Positions 43,502 to 54,350 of a DNA stretch of 64,000 nt are shown one piece after another. Where the stretch lies: assembly GCA_028751875.1 (NCBI GenBank), contig CM054165.1, forward strand, positions 30,722,654-30,786,653. Direction: 5' to 3'. This DNA is from Rapana venosa (taxonomy: Eukaryota; Mollusca; Gastropoda; Neogastropoda; Muricidae). Under the pieces are notes generated by a model. It was not told the origin of the DNA and made no database searches. It saw only the letters and a program-made list of their open reading frames with translations. Made by a program: the position numbers and the translations under genes. Numbering within the stretch: the first letter of the stretch is position 1; every line of letters begins with the position of its first letter.

Positions 43502-44647
43502 AAAAAAGCCCCCTTTAAAAACACTAGTTGACCTTGACCTTTAAAAATCTTGACCTTGACCTTAAACACTAGTTGACCTTGGCCTTGACCTTTTAAAAAT
43601 CTTGACCCTTGACCTTTTAAAATCTTGGCCTTGACCTTTAAAAATCTTGACCTTGACCTTGGCTTTTAAAAATCTTGACCTTTACTAGTAGACCCTGACC
43701 TACAAGGACCTGACCTACATCCTTGTCCTTTGATGAACCTTGACGGTCTTGACCTTTGATCTTGACCTTGACCTTTGTGAGCTAGTGGAGCAAAAGACAC
43801 CTTGTCCGACCCTTTTCCACATTGCTTCCCTCTTTGTGTGCACACCCTCCCTGAGGGAAGCAATGTGGTGTGGCTGCCACTTGCATTGTCGTCACAACAC
43901 CTTTGGAGCCTCTCTTTGCTTCGCCAGTCGAAACGAAAGTGCAGAGACGCCCGAACACTAGCCACAGACCATTGCAAACAGAGTTAACCCGGGTTTGAGT
44001 GCGCACAACTCTGTCTACAATGGCCCGTAAAATGGCTTGCAAGTGACAAAACCACTGGGGTACAAGGGTTCCCATCTGTTATTATAAAAATATTGCTATA
44101 TATACCCTGCAAAGACAAACAAAGTAATGCATAGGTTATTTAAAAGTATTTAAATATAAAAATTATATTATTTCACACATGAAGGTTTAAGAAATAAATT
44201 ATTGCAAGAATCATGTCAAGAACATCACAATGAATATTTTCTTAAAAGCTAAAAGTTAAAAAGTTAATCCCAATCAATTAAAACAAAATAATCTCAAAAT
44301 AAAACTGCTCGCTTGCTTGTATTTTTGGCTAAAAACAACTCAGCTAACCTGCTAGCTCTGGCTCTGGCTCTGGTTATTGATTGATTCCACGCACCACAGC
44401 AGCAGTAATCAGGCAGCGTCAGGCTTAGCACTCCCCCTTATGTATTGATCCACTGGTCTGTAATAGTTTGTTATTTTTTTGTTTATCTGGAGCACGAGAG
44501 AATAGTAGTTTTATTCGTGATTAAGGGCAAAAATACCCTTGAGCTTGAAGGAAGGTTTTACTATTCTGATACCAAGATGTTTTGAGATATGCAGATCAAA
44601 AGTGGACTTTGACCCCTTGAGCTTGAAGGAACATTTTACTATTCTCT
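43434..44647 (-). repeat. Right terminal inverted repeat of Polinton 1
   Basis: Pairs with 29365-30385 at very high identity, from GGAATAATAAG inside the ATPase C-terminus to the outer CTATTCTCT. It has an expanded array of TTGACCTTTAAAAATC units at 43520-43780. Confidence 0.95.
43520..43780 (-). repeat. TCAAGGTCA-rich array within the TIR
   Basis: On the minus strand the text is dominated by GGTCAAGGTCAA and GATTTTTAAAGGTCAAG. The left TIR has a shorter version (30210-30295). TCAAGGTCA is the extended half-site bound by monomeric nuclear receptors of the SF-1/ERR type, but function here is untested. Confidence 0.7.
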
Positions 44648-44652
44648 GCCTG
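44648..44652 (+). repeat. Target-site duplication (right) of Polinton 1
   Basis: GCCTG, identical to 29360-29364. Confidence 0.75.
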
Positions 44653-46035
44653 TGATAGTGTTTGATTTCATAGAGAGATCAAACAAGTTATTGATTTCTG
44701 TTCGTTTTTATTTTAGGAAGTTGCTCCATTGTTCATGGTCATGATCATTTATCATCATCTATCATCTTCTTTTGCTCAATTCTTTGATTTGATTGGTTTG
44801 TGATTCTTACGGTCTCTGATCTGAGATGGATCCTTGATTGGTTATGTATTGAGGACTGGACATATGTTTTGAAAATTGGACAAGAGTAATAGTATTGTTT
44901 GTGTTTTGAATTGTATTTGTAGTACAATTGGTGATGTGTGTGGTTGTAGTTGAGTAGTAGTTGTCAGTAGTAGTAGTAGTAGTAGTAGTAGTAGAATATA
45001 GTTGTGAACCCAACTTGCTTGGCTTGGAGAATTGCATTGAATGAATGTTGTTGTTCATCACATTCACAGTGTATTCAGTGTGATTGCAGAGTGAGTTGAG
45101 GTGACTAATTTTCACTACTACCTACTTCCTCCCTTTATATTTCTTTTCTATTTTTCTTCTATCTTCTTCCTATCCCCCCTTTATCACTCCCAGCCCATTT
45201 AGTAGGCGAGCCCTAATCCTCTTTAGGGATACTAAAGAAAATAGGAATAAGTCTAGGATTCCATTTCTGGTGCCGGATCAGGTGGTGCTAGGATTTTTGG
45301 AGTGGCAACCTAGAGAATTCCTGCTTAGGACTCTATACACTTCTAATTAACAAATTAACAACTTTTGAAAGAAAACATGTACATCAGGCTATACTTCTTA
45401 CCAAACAGAATCTGTTCATACAAAAAAGTGAAAATGCTAAAATACTAAGATATACCATGGATGGAAACCCTTAAAATTAATCTATGCCCCTTGGGAGTTA
45501 TTGTAGACAATAAAGTCATGAAAGACTTCTGGAAAAGAGCAGTTTTGACACATTTGGTTTGCTGTAGATAAGTCTGGCACCCACTACCTCAACCCACTCA
45601 GAAGCAGCTGATAGGTCAGCATCAGAGGCACACTGTGCAGACAATGTTTGACTTTTCCACTGCTACATAAAGGTAACAGAATTCTATGACATTAACTGTA
45701 TACTTATTTCTATTTTTTCTGTTCTTTGTTATGGATTGATGATATGAATGTGAAAATAAGCAGCCCTGTTCATAATAAAATCAGAAATAGCCTGTATAAC
45801 TTCAGAATACTTTACAGTGGAAGAGGCACAACTTGAGAATGACTTTTAAATGAGCGCTGTAGTAGAAAACCCATGTCGTCACCAACATTTACAGGTTTTT
45901 TCCAATACCCTTGCATTAACCACTAGACTCAATCCTTCCAGCATGCTTTCTTTGGCTACAGCTTAGTGCAACACAGACATGCATATAACACCCATGAAAC
46001 GCATGTGCACACTCACACACTTACACACTAATGCA
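44653..46035. other. Host intergenic sequence
   Basis: About 1.4 kb with a short GTA repeat (44970-44995) and no recognised gene. The open frames are weak. Confidence 0.45.
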
Positions 46036-46120
46036 CGCACAAGTTCAGAGACAAGGAGGCCCCAGTATGACATTCCAGGGGAGATTTGTATCAGTGATGA
46101 TGCCATTCCAACAAACCACA
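46036..46120 (-). pseudogene. Fragment of a GRL101-like receptor gene
   Basis: The minus strand encodes MWFVGMASSLIQISPGMSYW, closely matching MWFVGVVLSLIPFFPGLSHW in the intact receptor (nucleotides 47370-47460). It covers only the TM4 region and is cut by a GT microsatellite on one side, so it is a decayed partial duplicate. Confidence 0.65.
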
Positions 46121-46121
46121 T

Positions 46122-46154
<33 letters not shown>

Positions 46155-46259
46155 TGTGTGTATGCAAGTGTGTGTATGTGTGTGTATGTGTGTGTGTTGT
46201 GTGCATGCAAGTGTGTATGTGTGGATGTGTGTGGTGTGTGTGTGATGTGAGGGGTGTGG

Positions 46260-46312
<53 letters not shown>

Positions 46313-46321
46313 AACATTTTT
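46121..46321. repeat. (GT)n and (GA)n microsatellites
   Basis: Simple repeats flanking the receptor fragment. Confidence 0.9.
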
Positions 46322-46537
46322 GGGGACATTTTTTCCCCGAGGATAATGGAATAAGCACTCATGTGCTTTTTTACATCCAGTCCCCGTGTGTATGCGGTTT
46401 TGTAAATTTTGTCATCTGTTCCCACCGGCACACAATGGCCAACTCTTTCGAAAAGCGGAACAGGATTTAACGTGTGCGCAAGATGTTCTGCATGCATTCG
46501 CACACGGGGCCTGGTTTATAGTCTCATCCGAAGGACT

Positions 46538-46545
<8 letters not shown>
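46322..46545 (-). mobile_element. SINE family A copy (headless)
   Basis: Well-preserved body and core (GAGGATAATGGAATAAGCAC ... GGTTTATAGTCTCATCCG), flanked by GA microsatellite on both sides. It lacks the tRNA-like head, like 3608-3832. Confidence 0.8.
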
Positions 46546-46608
<63 letters not shown>

Positions 46609-46922
46609 ATTGTGTATGCATGCAAGCAACAACAGGAAGGCATGAAGGAGTTATGATTTGAAGTGGCTTGACTCCTCTAATTGTGCACAGTTAAGGGTAA
46701 GACACTTGTAAGAAAGACAGTTCTTTCCTGAAGGCTTTTCATTGCCTAGCTCTACTGACTTTTTCTTCTAGTAGAATACTGAGGTACCTGCCACAGAACT
46801 TGTGCAGAGAAGCTCTTTGCAGGCAGAGTGGTATGTTGAACCATGATTTTCAATCACTGCATTGCCAGACATAGCTAGCTTCAGTTTAGTTTATTCCTTT
46901 GACCTTTTATTTTATCATTTGA
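46546..46922. other. (GA)n tract and receptor 3' flank
   Basis: GA microsatellite to 46610, then sequence downstream of the receptor stop codon. No separate gene is seen. Confidence 0.5.
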
Positions 46923-49002
46923 TTATTTTTTTCTTACTTGGTGAGTAAGTCGTAGCCTTAGCATTTTAATTAACTTACTTTCTTGGACTTGCATTCGCTG
47001 CTGAGTCACAATGCTCCAGATAATGAGAAGAGGGTTGAGAGCAGAGTTTAGCGGTAGCACGAAAATGACCAGTGCATCATAGAATATGTTGAAAGCAGTA
47101 AGCCTTTGTGAAGTCATCGTCATGACCATTCCAAAAGAAAACCAGCAAACAGCATCTGTGACAGCCACCTTCCCCATAAGGTGTGCAGAGGAACAATACA
47201 ATCTCTGTGTGTGCTCCACCAGTATCCTGTACTTTGGTAATCGTCTGTAGACAACACACTGACCAGCCACAATCATTACAGACAACATGAAGTTGACGGT
47301 GACTGTGACAGAGAACCACGTGAATTTTGGATTAGAAATGTAGCGATCTGATAAAGCAAGACGACACAGACCAGACTGACCACAGAGGCCCCAGTGTGAG
47401 AGTCCAGGGAAGAATGGTATCAGTGACAACACAACTCCAACAAACCACATCAGTGTACACATCACTGTCGTGGAAGATTTGTCAAATGGTCTCACAGTAT
47501 CATGGAAACAAAAGAAAATAACATGATTTAACACTGAGAACCAGATGATTAGAACTGACACTTCGCTGGACAGAGAAGAAAGAAAACCAGCTATTTTGCA
47601 AGCAACGCTGCTGGTCCATGTCTTTTCATGGTCAATATAGGATCCTTTCAACATGTCATTTGCCACCACAACAATGCTGACATGTATGCCCATACACATA
47701 TTAGCAAACTGTAAGTGGGAACAGTATGTTGTACATGTTTTTTCAAACATCTTTCTGGCTGCAAGTGCAGCTATGAAACATACTACATTTCCAAAAGTAG
47801 CAAACACAGATATCAGCAGAAAGAACATCTTAAGCACATCACTTGCTATCAGTTTTGTACATGGAGAAAATAACCCCTGAGGTGTTACACATTTTATTGT
47901 GTTTGGCTGTTTAGAAAGTACAATCTGGCAACAAAACCTATAGTTTGATGCAACAATCATTCTTAGATCTTTTGAACCTCTGAATAAATCCACAGGAAAA
48001 CTAATGATTGGATTCTCTTGCATGTATAGTTCAGTCAGCCGTGGTAAACTTTTAAACCCCCTCATCCAAATAGCTCCAATGCTGGAGGACAGAAATGTTC
48101 ATATAAATCACACGAGGTAAATACATGGACAGTTCTGTGCTCAGCTTTTTGATATGGGTTTCTGACATGTCAATTTTTGTTAAGGCATAATGTATCTGCT
48201 TTTGTTTGTCACTCTGCATGTGACTGAGAGGGTTGTTTCTCAGATACATATTCTGCAGATTCTGTAGTGTCAACAAAGTGGTCACGTTTATAGATGTGAT
48301 AGCATTGTTGGAAACATCCATAGTCTGCAAGTTGGGTAGTTTGACCTCCGGAACATTAGCAATAGAACAATGTGACAATCTGAGATAGCTGAGATAAACA
48401 TTTTTTGAAAAATCCTGCAGTGACATCCTGGAACCTGTGGCATCCAGGTATCGCAGTAGAGGAAAGACTTCAGCAAGAAAAGGACGACCACACTGAAAAG
48501 TGTGACCTTCACATAGGCAGCCTTCAGGACAGGTGATCATGTCACACATCAGTTCATCATCCCGCTGTGGACACTGACCCCACCCATCACACAGGTGATC
48601 TCCATGTAAACACACTCTGGAAGCTCGACACTGGTACAAGCCAGAGCATGCCACACCCTCACAGTCCTGTTCATCTTCTCCATCAGAGCAGTCAGAAAAT
48701 CCATTGCACCGAGTGTAGATGGGAAGACAGTTGACTGGTTCTGATGTGCAGAGGTAATGGCTGTCAGGGCAAGGCTCACTGGCTGTCATTATATGGTATG
48801 TGAAGAAACCAGTGCCATCTAGGCTGATAGAGAGTTGGGGTATTTTGCCTCTGCTTTCAGTGAACTGTGCACAGTAAGGACATTGACTCCGTTCATTTTC
48901 AGGACAATCCCTTTCATCAGAGTCATCCAGACAGTCTGAATATTCATTGCAGCATTGACTGTGCAGCACATACTGACCATTAGAGCAATGAAAACCAGTG
49001 AA
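46923..49002 (-). CDS. GRL101-like G-protein coupled receptor (LDLa + LRR + 7TM), partial
   Basis: About 690 residues remain. In order: at least three LDL-receptor class A repeats (for example CNEYSDCLDDSDERDC, RCNGFSDCSDGEDEQDC, HLCDGWGQCPQRDDELMC), a cysteine cap (CPEGCLCEGHTFQC), leucine-rich repeats (LPNLQTMDVSNNAITSINV, LQNLQNMYLRNNPL), the hinge QGLFSPC, and seven membrane helices (TM1 LISVFATFGNVVCFIAAL; TM7 LPLNSALNPLLIIW, an NPxxY variant). This is the layout of the leucine-rich-repeat receptors first known from Lymnaea (GRL101). It is a plasma-membrane receptor with unknown ligand. A C5 run at 48057-48061 shifts the frame. Removing one base would join both parts, so a base-calling error is likely. 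The N-terminal exons are lost at the gap. Confidence 0.9.
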
Positions 49003-49023
49003 CAGAGATGCTCACAGAAAGAC

Positions 49024-49523
49024 NNNNNNNNNNNNNNNNNNNNNNNNNNNNNNNNNNNNNNNNNNNNNNNNNNNNNNNNNNNNNNNNNNNNNNNNNNNNN
49101 NNNNNNNNNNNNNNNNNNNNNNNNNNNNNNNNNNNNNNNNNNNNNNNNNNNNNNNNNNNNNNNNNNNNNNNNNNNNNNNNNNNNNNNNNNNNNNNNNNNN
49201 NNNNNNNNNNNNNNNNNNNNNNNNNNNNNNNNNNNNNNNNNNNNNNNNNNNNNNNNNNNNNNNNNNNNNNNNNNNNNNNNNNNNNNNNNNNNNNNNNNNN
49301 NNNNNNNNNNNNNNNNNNNNNNNNNNNNNNNNNNNNNNNNNNNNNNNNNNNNNNNNNNNNNNNNNNNNNNNNNNNNNNNNNNNNNNNNNNNNNNNNNNNN
49401 NNNNNNNNNNNNNNNNNNNNNNNNNNNNNNNNNNNNNNNNNNNNNNNNNNNNNNNNNNNNNNNNNNNNNNNNNNNNNNNNNNNNNNNNNNNNNNNNNNNN
49501 NNNNNNNNNNNNNNNNNNNNNNN
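49024..49523. other. Assembly gap (500 N)
   Basis: Exactly 500 unknown bases, a placeholder of arbitrary size. The upstream exons of the receptor should lie beyond it, but the sequence after the gap is a repeat copy. Confidence 1.
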
Positions 49524-52250
49524 AATTTTCCATTTGTTTTAAAAGGTGAAAAAACAATGTTCAAACCCCAAAAACATAAAAAAAAAAAAATTTTATTAAC
49601 TATCATTTGTTTTAAGGTGAAACAACAAGTGTTCAAAGCCCACAACAAATTTTTGATAAAAAAAAGGTTTATTAACTACCCGTGATTTCGGTGAAACAAC
49701 AAGTGATTCAAAGCCACCCTTTATAGAGAAAAAAAAAGGTTTATTACTATCAGTGATTTAAGGTGAAACAAAAAGTGATCAAGTCCACAGATATGATGAA
49801 AAAAAAAAGGTTTATTAACTATCACGCTGTTTACAGGGAAAAACAAGTGATTCAAAGCCCAGCATTGATGAAAAAAAGAAGAAAGGAAAAAAGTGTATTA
49901 ACTACCCTTTAATTTATAGTGACCCAAAAATCCAACAACCAAAGAAAGAAAAAATTGTTGAAAAATCCCCATTTGACAAAGCTTTTAAAGGTCCATATGC
50001 AAAATTAGTATACGTGCACACGCGGCGGCACACACAAAACCCCTCTTCTCTCTTTCAAAACCCCCTCACACATACTCTCTCTCTCTTCTCTCTCTCCCCT
50101 TTTCACACACAACCACACAAAACACACAAATTCAAGATTTAACCCTTTTCCCCCTTTTGGGTTGGGGGAGGATTACAAACAAAAACAACACACACGCACA
50201 CACACACCACACGCACGCACGCACACACAGATCCTTCAGATGAGATTAAAAAACCAAGGCCTTGTCCCCACACGTTTAAGTTTTTTTTGTTTGTTTAGTT
50301 TTTTTAATTCTCATGGTTTTTAATTTTGGGGGATAGGGGTGGTTAGAGCAGTGAGTTTGCCATTGGGGCTGCGGGGGGGGGGGGGGGGATGAGCCCCCCG
50401 CTGAGACCCCTTTCCCAGGGTTTTTTTCCCCCGTGGAGTTAATACAACAGTACCCAGCCCCTCGCTCTGGCCCGGAATCCTTCGTGAGACTTGTACTGAA
50501 AATTTAAAAAAAAACCCCCTTTGACCTCCAACCCCTAAAAATTGACACAACCCTTTTAAAAAAAGTGGAAATTTTTTTGGGGGGTTTTTTTTTTTTTTTT
50601 TTTTCCCTTTTTTATTTTCCAAAAAAACCCCCTTCCCCCCCTTTTTTTTTTTTTTTTTTCCTTTCCCCCCTTTTTTTCCTTCTTTTTCGAATAAAAGGGG
50701 GGGGTTTTTTTTTTTTTCCCCCACGGGGGGATGTGTTAAAAAAAAAGGGCTTATTCTTAGAATAAAAGAATTTTTTTTTTCTTTCCCCTTTTTTTTATTT
50801 TAATGCTCTCTCCCCTTTTTTTGGGGGGGGGGGGGGGGGTTTTTAGGAAAACCCCCATTAAAAGGGTCTTGGGGGGGGGTTTTTAAAATTTTTTTTTTTT
50901 TAAAATTTTTTTTTTTTGCGGGCCTTATCACAACCTCTCCGCTATTTTCTTCCTTGGGGGCTTTTTGCCCTTTTGGTTTTTTCCGAAAACTTTTTTTACC
51001 CTTCTTTTTTTTCTGGTTTTTTCCTGCCCCGGAAAGGGACAACTCACTGAAAAACAGAAACAGAGACAGACATGATGGACAACGTCAATGGAAAACGAAA
51101 TACAGGACATGTATTGAACAACGTCACTTGAAAACAGAAATCAGTCAGAGAAAGTACAGGTATGGACAAGTCACTGAAAACAGAGGACAGACATGATGGA
51201 CAACATCACTGAAAACAAAGACAGGACATGATGGAAACGTCACTGGAAAAACGAACAGGTGATGGTTGAAACAAAGTCACTGAAAACAGAAACAAGAAGG
51301 ACATGGATGGAAAATGCCACTGAATGGACCCCATAAATGCTTTGCTGAGACCCAAACACTGGTAAATGACTGCCATTAAGATGGATAGAGCTGGTGCTTT
51401 CATCAGTGCAGAATCCCTACCATGACCATTTTGCGTTAAGGCAGTAATAAAGGCAGTACTTTTTTCTCTAGGTACAGTGGTCCCCAGTAAGCAACACTGC
51501 CTTCCAAGACCTAATACGCTTCCCTTATGATTGAAGCTGGCTTTTCCTGTGATTTTGTTAATACGTTCCCTCGATTGATTGACGCGGGCTTTTGCTGGTG
51601 ATTTTTAATACGTTCTCAATTGATTGAAGCTGGCTTTTCCGTGATTTTTAATACACTTCCCCTTGATTGAAGCTGGCTTTTTCTGTGTTTGTAATTAACA
51701 AATTCACTTATTGATTGAAGCAGGACTTTTTCTGTGATTTGTTATTCCAGTTCAGTTTGTATTCTCACCTTCTCTCTCTCTTACATAACCTTTTGTTCCA
51801 ATGTACAGTGTCTCAGGAAAGTGTTGAGTTTGCTTTCTTTTTTAACCTCTGTCTCTCTCATAAAAAGGTGTTCCCATGAAACTATGCTGGTCGTTGGAGA
51901 ACAATGTGTCAGGAGATATATCAGCTTCTCAAGGGCCGCATTATTGTGGAGTGTGGCACCCATCTCCTCTCCCGTGCTGCTTTGCCTTCCCTGTCCCTAA
52001 GAGGGCAGGTACCCTATTTGATAGTGGGCGGAACTGGGAGACTTACAGAAGCAAGGCCTGCAAATGGTTCACCATTTCAAGAGGTAACCATGCTCAACGC
52101 TGCCTTTATCTCCTTCTAGCTTGGGGAGCGAGTGCTCCACCACTGAGCTGTCCTGTTCATTTTGGATGTATACCATTTCTTGTTTAGGGTTCAAAACACT
52201 CAAAAAAACAGGGAGAGAACACAAAGCGGGTAGAAATCTCTTTTCATGGA
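49524..52250. repeat. Large inverted repeat, right arm
   Basis: Reverse complement of 10050-13830: the ~80-bp array (49600-49900), GT/GA tracts and the TTCAAGATTTAACCC region (50020-50170), unique text (50330-50490), the ~36-bp array (51040-51310), the 55-bp array (51520-51735) and a SINE C copy (51893-52165). Heavy homopolymer noise at 50380-50900. It abuts the assembly gap directly. Confidence 0.7.
51893..52165 (-). mobile_element. SINE family C copy in right arm
   Basis: On the minus strand it reads GACAGCTCAGTGGTGGAGCA and CTCGCTCCCCAAGC, with the CCTCTTAGGGACAGGGAAGG body. It is the counterpart of 10145-10400. Confidence 0.6.
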
Positions 52251-52697
52251 CGAAACCAGAATTAAGGGTGCAGATCAAGTCTTTGCTATTTCTCTCCCTT
52301 GAGAGGATTTGGCAACTTTGGGCCCGATTGGCTCGCCTCATCGACCAAAAACTTGATAGTTTTATATAAAAACTAAGCAGTTTACCCTTGCTCGGCTTTT
52401 ACCCTATCTCTTACTAAAACTGAAGTAATACTAATTATTTCTAATAGCATAACAAATAAAATTATGGGACTTTTTGCTAAAACCAATATCTTATTAACAA
52501 CGTATAAACAACTTATCAAGAACTTGCCTAGAACTTATCAAGAACTTACCATTACTGTACAAGAACTAAAACAAGAACTATATTATTAAGAACTTTGTCA
52601 AGAAAAAAAATCAAGTCCTATCAACAACTTATCCAACACTGTCAAGAACAACAACAATGATTTTACTATAAAATATATTGATTAAAGATAGGACAAC
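52251..52697. other. Left margin of Polinton 2, AAGAACTTATC repeats
   Basis: Repeats of AACTTATCAAGAACT type at 52480-52660 resemble those beside the homologous gene block in Polinton 1. No terminal inverted repeat is recognised, so the element's left boundary is uncertain. Confidence 0.45.
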
Positions 52698-53180
52698 ATG
52701 AATTGCGACGAAATTTTGTTGATGGACATCTACTGGTTCTAGTCAAGAAGAATAACAGATGAGAAGATTCTACTGGTATAAAGAAGAGATGGTTGTACTC
52801 TCTTGTGCTTGATAATAAAACAAAGACTACTTTAGGAACTCAACTAACAGTTGAACAGTTGCAGCAGTTATCACCACAAGACATTAATAAGTATTTTAAT
52901 AAGGTTATGAATATCTTCTGGAGCAAAGTAGTGAAAAGCCTAGGGCATACTGTTTATTGGTCTATTATGCTAAAGCAACAAGTAGGGTCTTTAACGTAGA
53001 CTCAGAAGCTGATTTTAGCATATTGACCCTCTCTCAAGATCCTATTTTATATATGAGCGCTGGAGTCACTTGGCTGCGATATGATTACGTTTTGGTCTCT
53101 GTTAGCACCAGTAGCTGCTGTATGATAACATTCAAAACATATAAAATCTTAACCTATAGAGAAAGATGGAAGAACAGAAA
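52698..53180 (+). pseudogene. Homologue of the 191-residue Polinton protein
   Basis: MNCDEILL opens it. Then YSLVLDNKTKTTLGTQLTVE and LQQLSPQDINKYFNKVM follow the same pattern as 42127-42702. Several frames. It lies on the + strand, whereas mirror symmetry with Polinton 1 predicts minus. Confidence 0.7.
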
Positions 53181-53590
53181 CACAGCCACGAACCAAACTC
53201 AGAGAATGCCTGAAGAACCAAGAGCAAATACCTCCCTTTAACAATTGTGACATTCTGTAACAAAGAAACCTGGGAGAGTTGAAGCTGGCAAGAGGTTAGC
53301 AGAATGGTATCGACAGAAAAAACTTTAGCAACCAAGCAAAGCAGAAAGATCTTATCTGGAGAAACATTAGAAAAACAAGACAGCGTCTTTAGAAACACAG
53401 AAAAAAGACATCTGCACCACAAAATACAAACATTCAGTCTTACTTATATCGGTATAACAGCTATGGAATTGGTTATACAGCCTATAGAGTATGCAGCAGA
53501 AGCAACCAACAAAACAGAACCGCTGCAAGATCAACGCCAAAAACCCAACCACAGCCACAACCATTGCCCAAAGCAAACAGCCTGACATCG
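53181..53590 (+). pseudogene. Homologue of the KPGR-motif and small membrane proteins
   Basis: KPGRVEAGKRLAEWYR at about 53262 matches the gene at 42581. A following hydrophobic piece and a tail ending NSLTSFIQDVF resemble 42872-43054. Frameshifted. Confidence 0.55.
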
Positions 53591-53671
53591 TTCATTCAAG
53601 ATGTATTTTAATAGATATAAATAAATAATTTGTAATATAGTAGAAATATTGAGTACAGGAAAGGGGAATGC

Positions 53672-53878
53672 GTCAATTTGGATCTTACCACAGCTGCTGT
53701 TAATTGGCCAGTCTTATGTGTCGGCATTATTACTATGTTAGGAAAGAGTCTTAAATATGAGTCCTGTGATTTAGGAAAACTAGACTTTGAAGCAGTGCTA
53801 AGTAGTTGCGGTTTGTTACAGCATCCATTGCTACAAAAGACTTCTTGGTTAAGCAGGGATTCATTCCAGAAATATTAG
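53672..53878 (+). pseudogene. Homologue of the 76-residue Polinton protein
   Basis: MLGKSLKYESCDLGKLDFEA matches the conserved LGKS...DLGKLDFED block of 41854-42084. A frameshift follows, and the C-terminal KDFLVKQGFIPEI is in another frame. Confidence 0.7.
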
Positions 53879-53893
53879 TCAATAAATAGAAAA

Positions 53894-54311
53894 TGGCTTC
53901 TTTAGTGATGATGGTTTGGTGGTGCGTAGTTATCGCACTTGCTTTTACAGGTAGCAAACTACTTGTTTTCTAAAATTCATACAGACGAAGAAAGGGAAGA
54001 GTCATGATAAAGCAATAGTACATTCTGAAAACAGTGCACAGGCCAGAATACGAAAGACAAAGAATTGCTCAGTTAGACTTTATTACATGAAAAAACTTCG
54101 TGAACAAGGACATGCTGCAAAACATTTTTGATGTTGACGCCCGCAATAAATGAGTTACTTCATTGTGGGACAGGCAAAAATATCTCCTATTACTAAACCA
54201 AGCTTCGTGTATTAGTATCAACCACTGAAACCCAGAAGACAGGCGAGCATTGCTTTTATTGTGTGGGTGGGCATGACAATTGTATATTTCTTAGCGCAGA
54301 AGTGTTGGTAA
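53894..54311 (+). pseudogene. Homologue of the 135-residue Polinton protein
   Basis: MASLVMMVWWC, ALAFTGSK, REQGHAAK and the C-terminal VGMTIVYFLAQKCW match 41440-41847 in order, with several frame changes. Confidence 0.7.
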
Positions 54312-54350
54312 CCAAAGGCAAATTTTTTTTTAATTTTTATATTAGGAACA

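Larger units (their letters stand above)
29365..44647 (+). mobile_element. Polinton/Maverick DNA transposon (Polinton 1), complete ends
   Basis: 15,283 bp bounded by inverted repeats starting AG and ending CT, the usual Polinton termini, with a 5-bp target duplication (6 bp is commoner). It carries the diagnostic set: protein-primed DNA polymerase B, retroviral-type integrase, double jelly-roll major capsid protein, penton-like protein and packaging ATPase, plus small Polinton genes. Polintons replicate by protein-primed synthesis and are thought to form virions. The inverted repeats are nearly identical, suggesting a fairly recent insertion, but several genes carry frameshifts. No adenovirus-type cysteine protease was found. 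Confidence 0.95.

Noticed and set aside
44745..45115. Thr/Asn/Tyr-rich open frames on the minus strand
   Set aside because: They cross a GTA repeat and AT-rich host sequence, with no domain and no support as exons.
48955..49685. Several open frames of 180-225 codons across the N gap
   Set aside because: They consist of unknown residues from the 500 N and have no coding content.
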